The translations under genes and the position numbers were made by a program. Under the pieces are notes generated by a model. That model saw only the letters and a program-made list of their open reading frames with translations. It was not told the DNA's origin and did no database searches. This document shows positions 36,111 through 48,685 of a DNA stretch of 64,000 bases, piece after piece; position 1 is the stretch's first letter, and every line of letters begins with the position of its first letter. Source of the stretch: Adineta ricciae (lineage: Eukaryota; Rotifera; Eurotatoria; Adinetida; Adinetidae); NCBI GenBank assembly GCA_905250025.1, contig CAJNOJ010000034.1, positions 1 to 64,000 of the forward strand, written 5' to 3'.

Positions 36111-36503
36111 TTTATATCTTAAACAAAGCAAGTCTGCCCGACTTCTGTCTTCATATAGGAACAAAACCGCGACAGGTAGTATTTTTCACCAGTAAGAGGA
36201 ATCCACTCCACCGAATGAGAAACGTGTCGTTATCAAATGTAACCGGTAGATCTACTTATCAAAAGAGGTCTCTAATTGACAGGCAGTCTTCGAATAAGTA
36301 CTAGCAAATAATTTGACTTCAAAACAGAGACGTCCAAACGGTCTCCAGCAAATAGATCGGTTTATTTAAAAAAAACACTAATACTTTTCCAATATGGAAA
36401 ATACGAAGATGTTTAGGAACAACACAGTAACAGAAAACAAGAAAAGAACAAAGCAATAACAGGAAAATCTTTCAAAACAATGCTTATCTTAAATCATCTG
36501 ACA

Positions 36504-38561
36504 TCATTTACGCTTTTTCATGGAAGAAGATGTTGAACTTTGCTTTCCTTGGTCATGATGACTGGATTTTGTTGAGGTGATGTTTTCAACATCGGCATCA
36601 TCTTTTTCGTGTTTGCGTTTCTTCTTGTTTTTGCTGATTTTTGGCTCAACATCGTCGGCGGAAACATCACCGTTGATCAAAACCACTTCATTCGAAGTTG
36701 TCGATGCACGATGAGATGAAACTGGTTTTGCCGAATCTTTTCCTATTTGAAAAACATTTAGAGAAGAAAAAGAACTGAGGAGTTAATCTTACCGGAAGAA
36801 GATTTCTTTGTGTCAGTCTAAAAAATGCTCATTTCCAAATGATTCGTGCGGTAGAAAATCGAACTTACACTTTCTCCTGCAAGATATTTCTTCATTACTT
36901 GTCCCAATCGATCAACAAGTTTTTTCTGTTCATTTGTCAACGATGTTGCCAATAATTGTTGTTTAATTCGATCGAATTCGCTCATTTCGCCACTGTCGAT
37001 CGGCTTTTTCGGCTTTAAGTATTGGGTGATCTTCAATTGACCTTCATCTTTATCGGGAACTCGATCTTTCGTTGCGGCTTCGTAATCTTTCGACGCAAAT
37101 TTGACATTTCGGAAAAACTCAAGTCGAATATAATCAGACGGTAACGTTTTTTCGACGAATTCAACTAGATTTTGATGATATTCAGCTTTTATCTTTGTTA
37201 ACCGCTTGATGTATTCATCTTTCGTTCCTTGCGATAGATCCGCCCAGTTTTGCTGTGAACCCGTTTGTTGTCGTTCATTTCCGTATAGATATAATGCACT
37301 TATTGGTGGACGAGTTGGCAAGCCAAGTGTAGAAAAATAATAATGTATATCATCATTTTTGCTTAGTAGAAGATGAAGTGTTGGAATTTGATTTTCAGGC
37401 ACAGCTGGATGTAATTGAAGGTATTCTTCCCATTGTTTGGTTGCTTTCAAGATGAACTTATGTCGTTTTTTCTCGCTTAGTTGGTTGAATAACGATCGGA
37501 TATAAGTATTTTTTGCTGTTGTATTGGCAAATGTTGGTTTTTCATCATCGGAAACTTTATTTTCATAGTAGAGAATACTTGGTTGACATTTATGGAGATC
37601 ATCCAGTTGAGTTCGAGTCAATTTTTGACTTGTTGTTTCATTGGTTGGTGGCTGGAAGTTTTCCGGTAGTGGTTGAACAGATTTTCGACGTTGTTTTATC
37701 GATTCCGAGGTGGTACTCTCACCACTTCCTTGTGCTGCTGTTTGCGTTGGATTGATCAACGATAAATACTCGCATTTCAAACGATCTGGTAAATTTTCTG
37801 TGAAGTTCTTCACCTGAGCAGTATACTCTTCTTTAGCCTAAATCGATCGATATGTACATTCGTTTGCGACTTATCTGAATAACTTACATCGTTTAACATC
37901 TGAGTATATGGCTTCTTCTCATCCGGTGTTAACAATTTCCATGCTTTTGCATTTTCATTATGTTCTTGTTTATTTATTTCAGCATAATAAGCTGCTGCAT
38001 TACTAAAACAACAACAAATCGGAAGTTATTGCTGATTAAAAGCAAATTAGGCTTACTATAAAGGCTTCTTTGGTGCATTGAGAGATTCGAAATAGATTTT
38101 CTGCTCTCGTTTCGATAGCACGTTTTCAAGTAGTTGCCCTTCAATTTGAGCACGTTCGTCGATATCTTTTTCATCCTAGAAAGATTCATCATTCGGTATG
38201 ATTACTCGATCAAATGAAACAACAAATTTACTAATAATTGAATGTATTTATCGATAGCTTTTTGAAAATACTTCAATTGTTTTTCCGGTGATGTTTGCAG
38301 AAATTCCGATCGTAAAGCAAACGGTGGAGTCTAAGAATAAACCAAAAGAACGATGATTAAGTTGATGATACAAAACGTTCACCTACTTCATTTCCTTTTT
38401 TTCTTTGTTTTTTAATGAACAAACGTAATGGTCGACATGATTGAATTCTAAGCACAGTAATCAATAGGAACAATGTTCACCATCAAGACAATCTCTTACT
38501 CTTTCAGCACCTCGCCTGAAACAAACCTATTCGAAGGTCCAGCGGACTTTTTCTTGGTCAT
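36504..38561 (-). CDS. Multi-HMG-box protein, UBF-like (nucleolar transcription factor)
   Basis: The start is at 38561 (MTKKKSAGPSNRF), with about nine minus-strand exons ending at TGA 36506-36504. At least three HMG-box-like segments are visible. One holds TPPFALRSEFLQTSPEKQLK. The next runs PLYNAAAYYAEINKQEHNE then TPDEKKPYTQMLNDAKEEY. A later one is RPPISALYLYGNERQQ with WADLSQGTKDEYIKRLTKI. The C-terminus is Lys/Ser/Asp rich. Tandem HMG boxes in this spacing resemble UBTF, which bends rDNA promoters for RNA polymerase I. Other multi-HMG proteins cannot be excluded. Confidence 0.72.
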
Positions 38562-39903
38562 TTGTCTAAAACGACAATCTGAAAAGGAACAGATCGTCTT
38601 TTCATGTATAGAGTTGTTTATTCCTTGCATTATCTTATATGTAATTATTAAAATAACGAAAGATATGTATAATTGAAATCTCATGAGCGATAAGAAGAAA
38701 ACAAAAAGCATAAATTAATTTAAAAAAAGAACGAAGCTGCATTGAACCATCACCATTATCAAAATAGGAAAGAAGAGAAAACCATTTGTTCGAGGAAAAA
38801 CAAAGAACGCATAGATTTACAAATAGCACATCCAAAGAAATAATTTTTTAGTAGATTTTATCTGCGATAGAAAATAACAATGAAGTGATAACATAAATAT
38901 ATATATGTATGGACGGCGAAAAGAAGAAGTTAAGATGATGTTAAAGGTGTAAGGCGAATGAGTTCCGCAGGTGATTGATGATGATGATGATGTTGATTAT
39001 CAGGTATGACAGAATTCTTTGGAGAAGATGATTCACTGATCATATGCGTTTTTCGGTTTTTAAGAAATATTGATTTGGATATCTAAATAGATGATAGAAA
39101 AGTCATTCTTTCTGTCCCAAAACTCAATTATTTCAACTAATATAATGAGTGTTAGTCAAGTTAACATATAAAGTTAGTGATTACGAGACATAAAGCATGC
39201 ATAAACTACAACATGTAAATAAAATAAAAAGCAAAGCCTTACAACAGATCATTCTCGTAGTTGAATGGTTTATTACTTTTATCAACTTTAACTCGCGGTT
39301 AAAATCGAGTTTGGATCACATTCTAGAGATGTTGACAAAAGCACACAAATAGATTAAACATGAAATGAAAATGTTCAACGTCGATGTTTAGCAAAATTCA
39401 AGCAGTCAGATCTATGTCATTGAAAACGAAAAGGTCAGACACACATCCGCAAAAAATTTCAATAATAACACGTGTATTGGTCATGATCATTCGTATCGAG
39501 CGTATTTACATTGGTCAACTGGAATACTAATCAAGTCAATAGTCATTGGTCGATTTTAGTTTTACGTATATACTTAGTAATGGTTCAAGTATTGTCACTG
39601 GTTTCGATAGATTATTTGAGATCATCTAAAGATTGGCGGATGCGTGCGATTTTCGAAGACATTGAAGGGAAAAACATCGACGATGAAAACAGGAGCGAAA
39701 TCGGGATGGTTATCGAGTGAAATGGTAAGATGAGAAGAAGGAAAAGCAACAGTGCAATTTAATAAAACTCTCCTAATAAACACACACGTACACACATGTA
39801 TAAGTAGCAGCAAGAGTACAACAGCAATCTTCACTCCAAAAAGTGTGTGTCTTGAGTTATTTTTCGAAGTCTCGTCAAATATTGTTCTCTCTTACTTCAA
39901 TGA
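38562..39903. other. 1.3-kb non-coding region with small simple repeats
   Basis: This is the region between the UBF-like gene and the ATP8B gene, both on minus. It contains a GAT/TGA trinucleotide run near 38975-38995 and a TA run near 38897-38908. No coding exon is supported. Confidence 0.5.
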
Positions 39904-41383
39904 TTAATTTTTCCTGCTTGTTGTTTTGCTGGTCGTACTGTCTGATCGTACGTTATTGTTCGGACTTGGGTGAACTCTATTCTTCAACTAGACAAGACAG
40001 ATGTCGGATAGATCATTGTAGGAAAATAACAAGAAGAGAATACCGGAAGAAAAATATTTTCTTTTAGATAGGGAAACTTCGAAATGAAAGGGAAATTCGA
40101 GAGACTGATAATTCTCACTTACATTATTATTTTGGTTTTGAGATTGCGGTTGCTGTTGTTGACGATTACGTGTCGCAGATTTCGATTGCATACGGCCGGA
40201 TGTGATCAACGGGCCCCAACCTTGTTGTTGTGAGAAAGCATAACCAGATCGAATTGATCGTTTACTTTGACGGAGTTTCTGTTGAATATGTGCAACGAAC
40301 GCTGCTTTCTCTTCCGTACGGAACTTCTGATTCAATCGTGCACGATCGGTTTTCGTCGGCATGAATCGCATACGAAAGAATCTACAAACACGATTCAAAT
40401 ACACAATCGACTCAATTTCGAACAGTTTGAATGCACTTACTCTCGGCAAAACACGGGTAATAATAATATTGTACATGTTAAGAATAATGTAAACCAAAAA
40501 TTGCCCGTGGACAGCACTGCTTGTGCTACCCCAACATATCCATAGTTTGTGTTAAAGATTTGATAGATAATGGTCGAATACAATACAAAATGAAACAAGA
40601 AATGTACAACAATAGTACCCCAAAGCACGAAATGATAAAGACCAGTCCAATACCATGTTTCAAGTGCGTTTTCTAAGTTGACGACGATGACCATTATTGT
40701 GGCAACCATAAAACCAAATGATTGTAGATCAGCTTGAGTCATGCCACCTGGTCGTGTACTGTTCGAAACGGATAAGTATGGCACGAAGAAAATGATACAT
40801 GAAGTTAAGATTCCATGTATGACACTTTCAGCGAAGATTTTCTTATTGAAAAATTCATTGTTTTGACCAGGTGTGTATCTGAAATGGAACACGAATGAAA
40901 AATTACAACGTGCATTTGTAGAAAGAAGCGAAATCGCTTACAGAGGAGGTTTACTCATTGAATGATCAGCACTAACATCCTAGAGAGAGAGAGAGAGTTC
41001 AATGTCAAATCGAAGAAAATTCAGTGACTTCGACGTACCTGATCGAAAACACCTAGTGCTAGAACGGGCAATGACGAGAAGAAAACGTTATATGTTGCCA
41101 CAAAGAATGGATCATATAATGTCTAGATAGACCATGTCAGTAAAAATTTCATTTGAGAATTACAACATACCTGAGCAGAAAAGCCCGAAAAGAATCCAAA
41201 CCAAAAGTGGCACAATGTAAAGGCAAAATTTTTATAGAAAAAGTAGCGTAAAAACTTCGAAATTCGCAAGTATGACCAACGTCCATGCACAAGTAACAAT
41301 CTTTCAAGATATCGAAATTGACCAAAACTATAATCACTTGCCAGAACAGCTTGTCGACCTTCTTGTCCACTGATACCCACACC
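39904..41383 (-). CDS. ATP8B: P4-ATPase flippase, ATP8B type, 3' part only
   Basis: Exons 41383-41171, 41122-41039, 40979-40942, 40878-40441, 40381-40123 and 39987-39904 are in a consistent frame. The first begins [20 protein letters not shown], the hinge motif of P4-ATPases. Then come [34 protein letters not shown], six or so transmembrane helices and a tail with [15 protein letters not shown] that matches ATP8B C-termini. P4-ATPases flip phospholipids across membranes with a CDC50 partner. The 5' half, with the DKTGT phosphorylation site, is missing. Coding sequence stops exactly at the single N at 41384, so this is a truncation at a probable assembly join. Confidence 0.9.
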
Positions 41384-41384
41384 N
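41384..41384. other. Single ambiguous base N, probable contig join
   Basis: This is the only N in the window. Coding sequence of one gene on minus (ATP8B) and of an unrelated gene on plus (DUF229) both run directly into it and are both cut in mid-domain. It most likely marks a gap collapsed to one base. Confidence 0.75.
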
Positions 41385-42053
41385 CAACCGAAGACAAGTC
41401 GCTCGTACAGTTTATTTCAACTAATTCCCGAGAATCGAACTTGTGAACAAGCTGATATCGAACAACATTGGTGTGCGTGTTTAAATTGGAACGATGTTTC
41501 AATCAATGAAACCATTATCCAACAATTTGGACAGCAAGCAGTGAATTTTCTCAACGATTTCGTATCCGATTACAAAGCAGAATGTGCCAAGTTGAGTTTA
41601 TTCCAAATCAACAAAGCTAGCCAATTGAAACCCAACGATCAACTGTTGAAATTCGCCGGTTCAAGCGATAAAGATGGTCGTGTACCAACATTCCGTAATC
41701 AGACATTCAAATCATTGAACAAAACATTAGAACTAACCCAAATGAAATCGTATCAGATACAGTTCGAAACCGTTCCTGGACGTGGACAATTCGAGTTAAC
41801 AGCCGAGTACAATCCCGTAAATAAAGCATTTCTCATTCGAAAACGACGTTTAAGTCGAATGAATAAATATGGACAAACATCGGCTTGTATCGCACATAAG
41901 AGACCCGAGTTTCGAGAGATTTGTTATTGTTCAAACTTGTTAAGCCGGACGCAGAAATCGAATGCATCTCTTGTTAATTCTGTTCGAAAGAATGTGAAAA
42001 ATGCAATAAAAACAATGAAAACTGTTGGCAAAAACAACAGTTTCTCTGTCTAA
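41385..42053 (+). CDS. DUF229 sulfatase-like protein, C-terminal part only
   Basis: The frame is open from the base after the N to TAA at 42051-42053, 222 codons without an initiator upstream. It begins near LFQLIPENRTCEQADIEQHW followed by CACLNW. This Ile-Pro-x-x-Arg-Thr-Cys and WCACL signature is found C-terminal to the alkaline-phosphatase-like fold in DUF229 proteins of nematodes and other invertebrates. The remainder is basic, ends in NSFSV and holds paired cysteines (FREICYCSN). The catalytic N-terminal part is absent. A decayed partial copy of this segment occurs at about 49065-49350. Confidence 0.75.
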   Translation, partial: QPKTSRSYSLFQLIPENRTCEQADIEQHWCACLNWNDVSINETIIQQFGQQAVNFLNDFVSDYKAECAKLSLFQINKASQLKPNDQLLKFAGSSDKDGRVPTFRNQTFKSLNKTLELTQMKSYQIQFETVPGRGQFELTAEYNPVNKAFLIRKRRLSRMNKYGQTSACIAHKRPEFREICYCSNLLSRTQKSNASLVNSVRKNVKNAIKTMKTVGKNNSFSV

Positions 42054-42251
42054 TCGTTTTTCTTTTCGAAAAATATCTCATTTGCACACTTGAACACCTC
42101 ATGATTCATAGACTTGTACTCTAATATTTGGTCAATAGTGCAATCTGTTCAAATCGAGTACCAAGATTTTAAAATGTGTGTTGAAAAATGCTCTCTTGTA
42201 TTTTTTACTAGTCAATGTCAAAGATGACGATTAAATATTTTATTTTGCAAA

Positions 42252-43790
42252 CTATGAAAATAAAAGGCCTTCATTGTCGTCATAATCATCGGATTCGTCA
42301 TTTGATGGTTCAATATTCTAAAAATTAAAAACAGAAGACCAATTTAGGACGAAAGATAGATATATACTATATAATGGAGAGCGTGTGCTACATTGAAATC
42401 TCTGAGCGATTGAACTACTTCGCTTGCAGTATTAATCTCACGTACTTTCAGAAAAATAAAGTATGAGTAAAGGCAGCAGATCGATTTTGTTGAGTCTTTT
42501 CTTGAATGAAAGAACACGCGAGAAACTTAGTATACCCGGACGTTACAATTTTCTATGCCAACAGATGATTATTCATCGTTGCGACTGTAGAAAATGTCAA
42601 GAGAGGTTTGTATAACATTTTGAAACTCATGTTTACATGCATAGAAATATGAATATGTCAAAATGTATCAAGTTTTACTTAGCAATATATGCGGTGGATT
42701 AGAAACGATGGATAACTCTTACCTGATTTATTTTTTGATCAAAAGATTTAAATGATGTTTGCTGCCTCTTGAGAACTTTTGCTTTTGCCAAGAGACCAGT
42801 TGCAATCTGGAATAATTCCCTTGCATTTTCATCTTTTATTTCACTTGCACACAGAAGAGCCCAGGTCGATCATTCCGGCGACTGGATCCGTTGAAATCTG
42901 AGTCGGTTCCGGTACAGCTCTTCTAGATTCCGGCACAGTTTTCGCCGATTCCAGCAAGTTCCGGCGGCAAGGAAATGGCCGGAAAACGAACCTAACCGGC
43001 CGGAACCGACCGTGCCATAATAACCTGGGATAGTATCTCATGTTTTCAATAAATCGCTGTAAAAAGATCCTTGATTGATGCCGCCATCGCCAGCATCAGT
43101 TTGAATGATCTTCAAAATATGCTCCTGTAATGTGCCTTGATTTGGACCACTGCTGATTCCGCCAAACACAAAGACAGCCCTACAAATGTGATTATTCACT
43201 TTCGTAAATCCTTTTTCTGACAAAACAATCATCATTATATGGATCATTTTAAAAGACTAATTATGTGTCATTTAACTTGACGAAAATTCGAATGTTGGAG
43301 AGAGAATGAGAGAATTTTTTTCTCGTGAAAATTCACTTGAAGTTCAGTGTGAAAATCCAGAAAAAGGTTCCCAGCAAGAGACACGTCAAATTTTCGTTCT
43401 CGTTTGTTTTATCTTTCTGCCCGATGCACACATATATGTATGAAATAGACGCATTAGTTTGATGAGAAGCGAATCAATTACGAGAGATGAATACCACGAA
43501 TGAACTTACGTTATAGTTGATGTTGGTAATGCGAAAGACACATGTTCAGCAACATCTTGAAGCCATGCACGAACAGTATCCAAATCGATAACAGATGGTA
43601 CTCTAGTTGGACTTCGATGTTCAACAAATGAATGTTGACTATGGTCAGTTATCACAAGAAGACTTATGCATGCATTGACACCACTTGTCGCTAAAAAGTC
43701 TAATCCCGAACCGAAATAATCCATTTCTATGTCATTTATTATTAGACCAGATGCCATATCCGATGTATTCTTGTTCACGTCTTTGTTCAA
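42252..43790 (-). CDS. Unrecognised gene, interrupted by a GC-rich segment
   Basis: Minus-strand coding segments: about 43790-43509 (GLDFLATSGVNACISLLVIT, DLDTVRAWLQDVAEHVSFAL), joined in phase to about 43191-43043 (AVFVFGGISSGPNQGTLQEH, ending SFYSDLLKT then TGA). Then 42843-42723 (NARELFQIATGLLAKAKVLK), 42436-42392 and 42317-42252 follow, the last with an acidic tail DESDDYDDNEGLLFS. The last three join in phase. Between SDLLKT and the 42843 exon lies a GC-rich stretch (42860-43030), and no clean splice connects the two halves. This may be one gene broken by an insertion or two genes. I do not recognise the family. The 5' start is unresolved. Confidence 0.45.
42860..43030. repeat. GC-rich TTCCGG/CCGGAA patch with inverted repeat
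   Basis: This is about 170 bp of much higher GC than anything around it, with repeated TTCCGG and CCGG words. An 11-bp inverted repeat, GTCGGTTCCGG at 42902-42912 and its complement at 43000-43010, bounds about 110 bp. It sits inside a gene region on both sides of which coding sequence is seen. Confidence 0.55.
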
Positions 43791-45525
43791 CTTTTAATAC
43801 ACGTGGCAACGAAAGAGAAAAGAAGAATGAAACGTATGTATCCATACATATATATATAAACAAACAAGGCCTTTCGTGTGACAATCTTCTCGTATCCAAA
43901 ATACAAAGTCGTGATTTCGACAGAGAATTTGTGGAAAAGCATTCCAATCAAAAACAAACATGATAAGTGTTATCTGACAAGTTAATGTATGAAATAGAAT
44001 TATGACAATGACCGTTTCCGAATAGTTTTTCGACAAAATCGAATTAATAAAGAACTTTGGAAACCTTTGATCGGGTTTTACGCTTGAGAAAAACCAATAG
44101 GCATCGTCAGACAATGTGTATTCAATGAGCATCTACTCAATTATTTACAGAATCTGGATACTTACAAATTTCACATATGACGATCACACTTGATTACAGC
44201 TGTTTATTTTAATTGCAAAACAGTGTCCCACACACATAACTGAATTAAAGTAGAAAATTCAAATCTTTCAACAAGTGCACATTTTTTTGTGCTTGTCGAT
44301 TTAGAAAATTTTGCATTGCATTCGAGCTTTTCTTTAGTCAGGCAATATGAAAAATGAGTAAATAGACGGGATGATACAGAAATGCAAGTTTTTTCGACAT
44401 TTATTATTGCTTTCTGAGAACATCATTTAGCGGTGACAGAGAATTTTGAGAGGTGGTTTTGATCGCACTGTAAAAACAAACCCTATGTGATTGTAAATTC
44501 AAGAATACTCCCATTGTCCTCATTTTATTGCCATAACATACACGAATAAAATAAAAAGTAAATATATAAGGTGATAGGGAGCTGCATAGGTATTCCAAAT
44601 GTTATGTATCTCAGAAAAGTATCTTTTTTGGTAACAAAATATCCATAGTGTAGACTGTCAATGTTTCCAATAATTTATACAAAGGAACAACGAATGATAA
44701 AGCGCTGTTTGCTGTATCCTTGTGCGTCAAAAGAATCACTTTTTTTCGATAGTTGATATGAAATAAGACAATCTTCCTCTATTTTTGAACCGACTCATAT
44801 ACATCACACACATCTAAGCATTTCGATGCTTTTATTTGATAGTGCTAGTTCTATTGATTTTTCTGGTAATGTTGGCTTGACACCATAGACAGAACCGACA
44901 GTGGTCAACTAGCTCGTCACCGCACAGGTTAACATCAATGGTAAAACATCTGATCACAATATTTTGTTATGTCTAAAAACCTATCATAATGGATTATTTT
45001 CTATTTTTAATCGATTGTAAGTGACTTTCTGGGAAAATCGTATTGAAATTGTTCGCTTGCAGTCAATCATTGATTAGAGAACAATATAATCCAGTCATTT
45101 GTTGTGCTGTTTTACATAAGAGTTTTTAAGTGTATGAAATTAATGAATAAAGTACAGAAGTGCCAAATTTAAGTATAAACGATTCTTTGGTTGGAGTTTC
45201 ATCATCGTGTAAACAGTTGCTTTCGATTCAATACAAGGGATCAGATATTTTATTATTGCGTACACCATTTTCCTTTGTCATATTCTCCCGACAAATATAC
45301 AGGATCTTTTGAACTTGAATGCATTACACGCCGTCTGCTACGACAAATAGGCGGAAAACATCGTCACAAAAGTCGCAGCATCATTCGTCAATTTTGACAT
45401 TCTCTTTTCTTCGTTTCTTCCGCACAATGTTACCTCGTCCAACTTTTTTAGTCGACTCAGCATCATTCATTTGTATCTCTATTGCAACAAAATTGTGTCA
45501 ATAGATCAAATTCAAAGTGGTAATC
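43791..45525. other. 1.7-kb region without recognised genes
   Basis: AT-rich sequence. Short frames here (43794-44132, 44404-44598 on minus; 45191-45504 on plus) show no domain. It is upstream of the F-box gene on plus and of the unknown gene on minus, so it could be a shared promoter region. Confidence 0.45.
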
Positions 45526-48500
45526 ATGGGTAAAAGTACTTTGGAATCATTACCAAACGAGCTTTTATTGACGGCATTTTCTTACTTATCTTCATTTGAT
45601 CTGTGCCAAGCTTTTCTTGACATCAACAATGCTCGTGTTCAATCTCTTCTTTCTTCGATTCATCATTCGTTCAATGTCGATCTCATGCATCATGATCAAC
45701 TACATGATTGGTTGAACGGTGATCGCAACCTTCGGAATCGTTTTACAAGTTTGATAGAAACAGTTGTCTTCAATGATTCACCTGGTTGCCACATGTTAAT
45801 GAAATATTGGGAAAAGGTTTTGAGTGACAAAGATCCATATAATGTGCTCTTTTCATCGATAAAACGTTTTGTTGTAACACAAGCAGAGCGATATTCGTAC
45901 AGTCTTGTTGGATCTATATTAGTTCCCTTTACTTTTGCTGATAATACACTACAATATGTTCATTTTATCTTCAATGAACCAACATTTGGGTATTCACGTA
46001 TGCTTTCCGAACTTATTGAACGTCGCGTTTCAATTCATACGATGATCTTAGAAGCTGAGCAAGGTATGTTATCAACGCAATTTTCGACATAAATCAGGTA
46101 CAGCTACAGTTTAGCCACACCCTCACGTCAACTGTGTGTGCGATATCAGTGTGAAGCTAGCACGAAGGAGCTAGCACGAAGAAACTGTGTGTAAGCTAAA
46201 AACTTTTTTCCAGAGTTTGTCCGGTTCATAAAACCTAGTCCATTCGATTCAGAATTTAATTCTGCATCAAATGGTGGTATTTTTATTCACCGGACAAACT
46301 TTGGAAAAAAGTTTACCACATCTTTGTTTGCCTCATATAGGTCTATTTATGTTTCCGATAATTTTTTTCCAAAGTTTGTCCGGTGAATAAAAATACCACC
46401 ATTCGATGCAGAATTAAATTCTGAATCGAATGGACTAGGTTTTATGAACCGGACAAACTCTGGAAAAAAGTTTTTAGCTTACACACAGTTTCTTCGTGCT
46501 AGCTCCTTCGTGCTAGCTTCACACCGATGTGTGCGATGTGTTACCCGAATGTGGCAGTGTGACTAAAGTGCAGAAATACCGAAAAAACGCTTAAAAGACT
46601 AATTAAGAAGTGGGAAAGTAGAACACTTATCATATCCCATTGAACATAAGTTGACACTTTCTGTTAATGTTCTTCTTAGGTCACAGAAATTTCTGGGGTG
46701 ATTCGATAAAAAATCTACACAATATGAAGCAACTATCTTGGCCAAATACAATTCGATTGACATTAGCTATTCAATATTCCAGTGAATTAATCCTTTTATT
46801 TCAACGCAATGCTTTGCCTGCTATCGAATATCTAAATATTACTATCGAGAATACGCATACAACTTCGTTTTCAAGTGTAAATACACCCTTATCCAAGCGA
46901 CAACTTTCACAAGCTTCTCTACGAGAAACAGCCACTCATCTGAGATTTCTCTTATTGCGGTATATATCTCTGAGTGAGTTTATCGCGTTAATTGGCTCGG
47001 TAAACATGCCTGCGCTTGAAGAACTGACACTGGTTGATATGTATGATGATAGTAAGTTGTTCCGTTGTTTTTTTTCCGTTCAGTTTCGTCCTCAGTACAT
47101 ATACACATCAGAACGATGTTTTTAAAGTTTCAATGGAAAGACTTGAATCTTGAAAGTCGATCTCAGACGAAAGTGATTTGTCTGGCATCCGATAGTCACT
47201 CTGTAGATATATTCTCTTTGCTTTATTGCTAATATGATCACATCAGGTCAGATGTGTGAGGTTTCGAAGAGGTACTAGTATGGAAACGTTCCTTTCAATT
47301 CTTTTCTTTATAGCTTTGGATCGCATTTCTCAATTCCAAGAACTTTGTTCGTCGCCGAAGTTTTTTGCTTTGAAAAATCTTCATTTCTCATTATACTTCC
47401 CTCAAGAGATCGAACATACCTGGAAAATGAGTTCATTCAATTACAATCATCAATGGCCATTTCATAATATTAGTTCTTACACTGACGAGTATTATATACT
47501 GGATATCGATAAACGCTATTTTATCCCGAAGGTGGTATTTGTCATTCACAACTGTTCGATAGATCTTCTCCTTCATCACAAACGATATTTTCATAATTCT
47601 TCTTTCGCAACACATGCATCTGCTCCCGTTCGAACAGTCCGACCACGTTTGGTACAGTGGGTGTGTGACCAAGAATATGATGCTGGAAAATTCAGAAAAG
47701 CCCTACAAATAATTACAAGTGGCCACGTTCGTGAACTTCGTCTAACATATTTAAACAAAGGAGTAAGTCGAATGCAACTTTCCGTTTGAGTCTCGAGGTT
47801 GAATCGTCATACTCGTAGTTGCAGAAGGATTGAGTTGACTTGTTCGAATAGAAAACGATCAAACAAAATTAGTCTCATTAGAATTTTGTTGATTGTCAAA
47901 TGACGATATTTTGTTTCATTTCGTAATCGTAGAAAGACGTTGATGGGAACCAAATACTTCACATATCAGATATAATGAACAAAGTTTCTGATGCAGAATA
48001 ATTGAGATTATCAGTGCAAGTATAACGTCACCTACGCAACAATCCATCTCCTTTGTTCTTTTTTGTAGCGATGTCGACTTCGTTTACCATGAAATCTGTA
48101 CTCTGTAAATAATGTATTTGTACTTTTTAGACAAATACATCAATGATACCAAGCTGTGATGTACATTGGAATCTACTCCTCAGTCATATACGATCAGTTA
48201 TATTCAAAATCGATACAAATTCAATTCCACAATACCAACGAACATTCATGGTCGAACAGATTCTGGATGCATCACCGAATCTGTCATCTCTGCAAGTGGC
48301 ATGGACAGATTTTTGTCATTGTTCACGAAAATATCCCAATCTGAAACACGTGCACATCTTGTTAAGTGGAGTGCCCATAAAGCGTGAACCTTATTTTGAT
48401 ACTGACCGGTTGAATGAGTTAGTACCTCATCTGTCTGTACTCGAAACGGGTGACGCACTTCTGATGTTGAATGGACATTTGATTGAGTTTATTTTGAGCA

Positions 48501-48685
48501 TTGGCCATCGATTTGATCAGTTGGTGTATTTGACAGTGAACAAAAATAGTAAAGGTCAAACGGGATACGCAAGAAAACTGGTGTTCTGGAAAAAACTAAT
48601 TGCGGTTACTCAGGAACAACTACTTCATGGTCACAAGGTGCATTGTGGGTACCGTGGTATGGATGAATTTCGTATTTGGTTCTAG
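45526..48685 (+). CDS. F-box protein
   Basis: Exons 45526-46063, 46680-47051, 47314-47762 and 48131-48685 give about 637 residues with consistent phase. The N-terminus has an F-box, LESLPNELLLTAFSYLSSFD then LCQAFLDINNAR (about residues 5-40). The rest has leucine-rich, weakly repetitive segments (for example AIEYLNITIEN, LEELTLVD, LSSLQVAW, LKHVHILLSG), as in substrate-binding leucine-rich regions. F-box proteins recruit substrates to SCF ubiquitin ligases. Introns are unusually long for the window (616, 262 and 368 bp), and the first holds a foldback element. Large F-box families of this form are, to my knowledge, common in bdelloids. Confidence 0.78.
46107..46570. mobile_element. 464-bp foldback/MITE element in an F-box intron
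   Basis: Two near-perfect inverted arms of about 200 bp flank a loop of about 50 bp (46311-46361). The ends are CAGTTTAGCCACAC on the left and the complement of CACTTTAGTCACAC on the right. The left end is preceded by TA, as for Tc1/mariner elements, which often begin CAGT. The right flank reads CA rather than TA, so the duplication is not intact. Each arm includes a tandem GCTAGCACGAAG word. No coding capacity, so it would be non-autonomous. It lies wholly inside the first intron of the F-box gene. Confidence 0.85.

Noticed and set aside
42841-43041. 66-residue Arg/Pro-rich minus frame
   Set aside because: It coincides with the GC-rich TTCCGG patch; the protein reflects repeat composition.
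47105-47210. Short coding-like segment in the second F-box intron (FQWKDLNLES)
   Set aside because: It cannot be joined in phase to the flanking exons and ends in a stop; left as intron.
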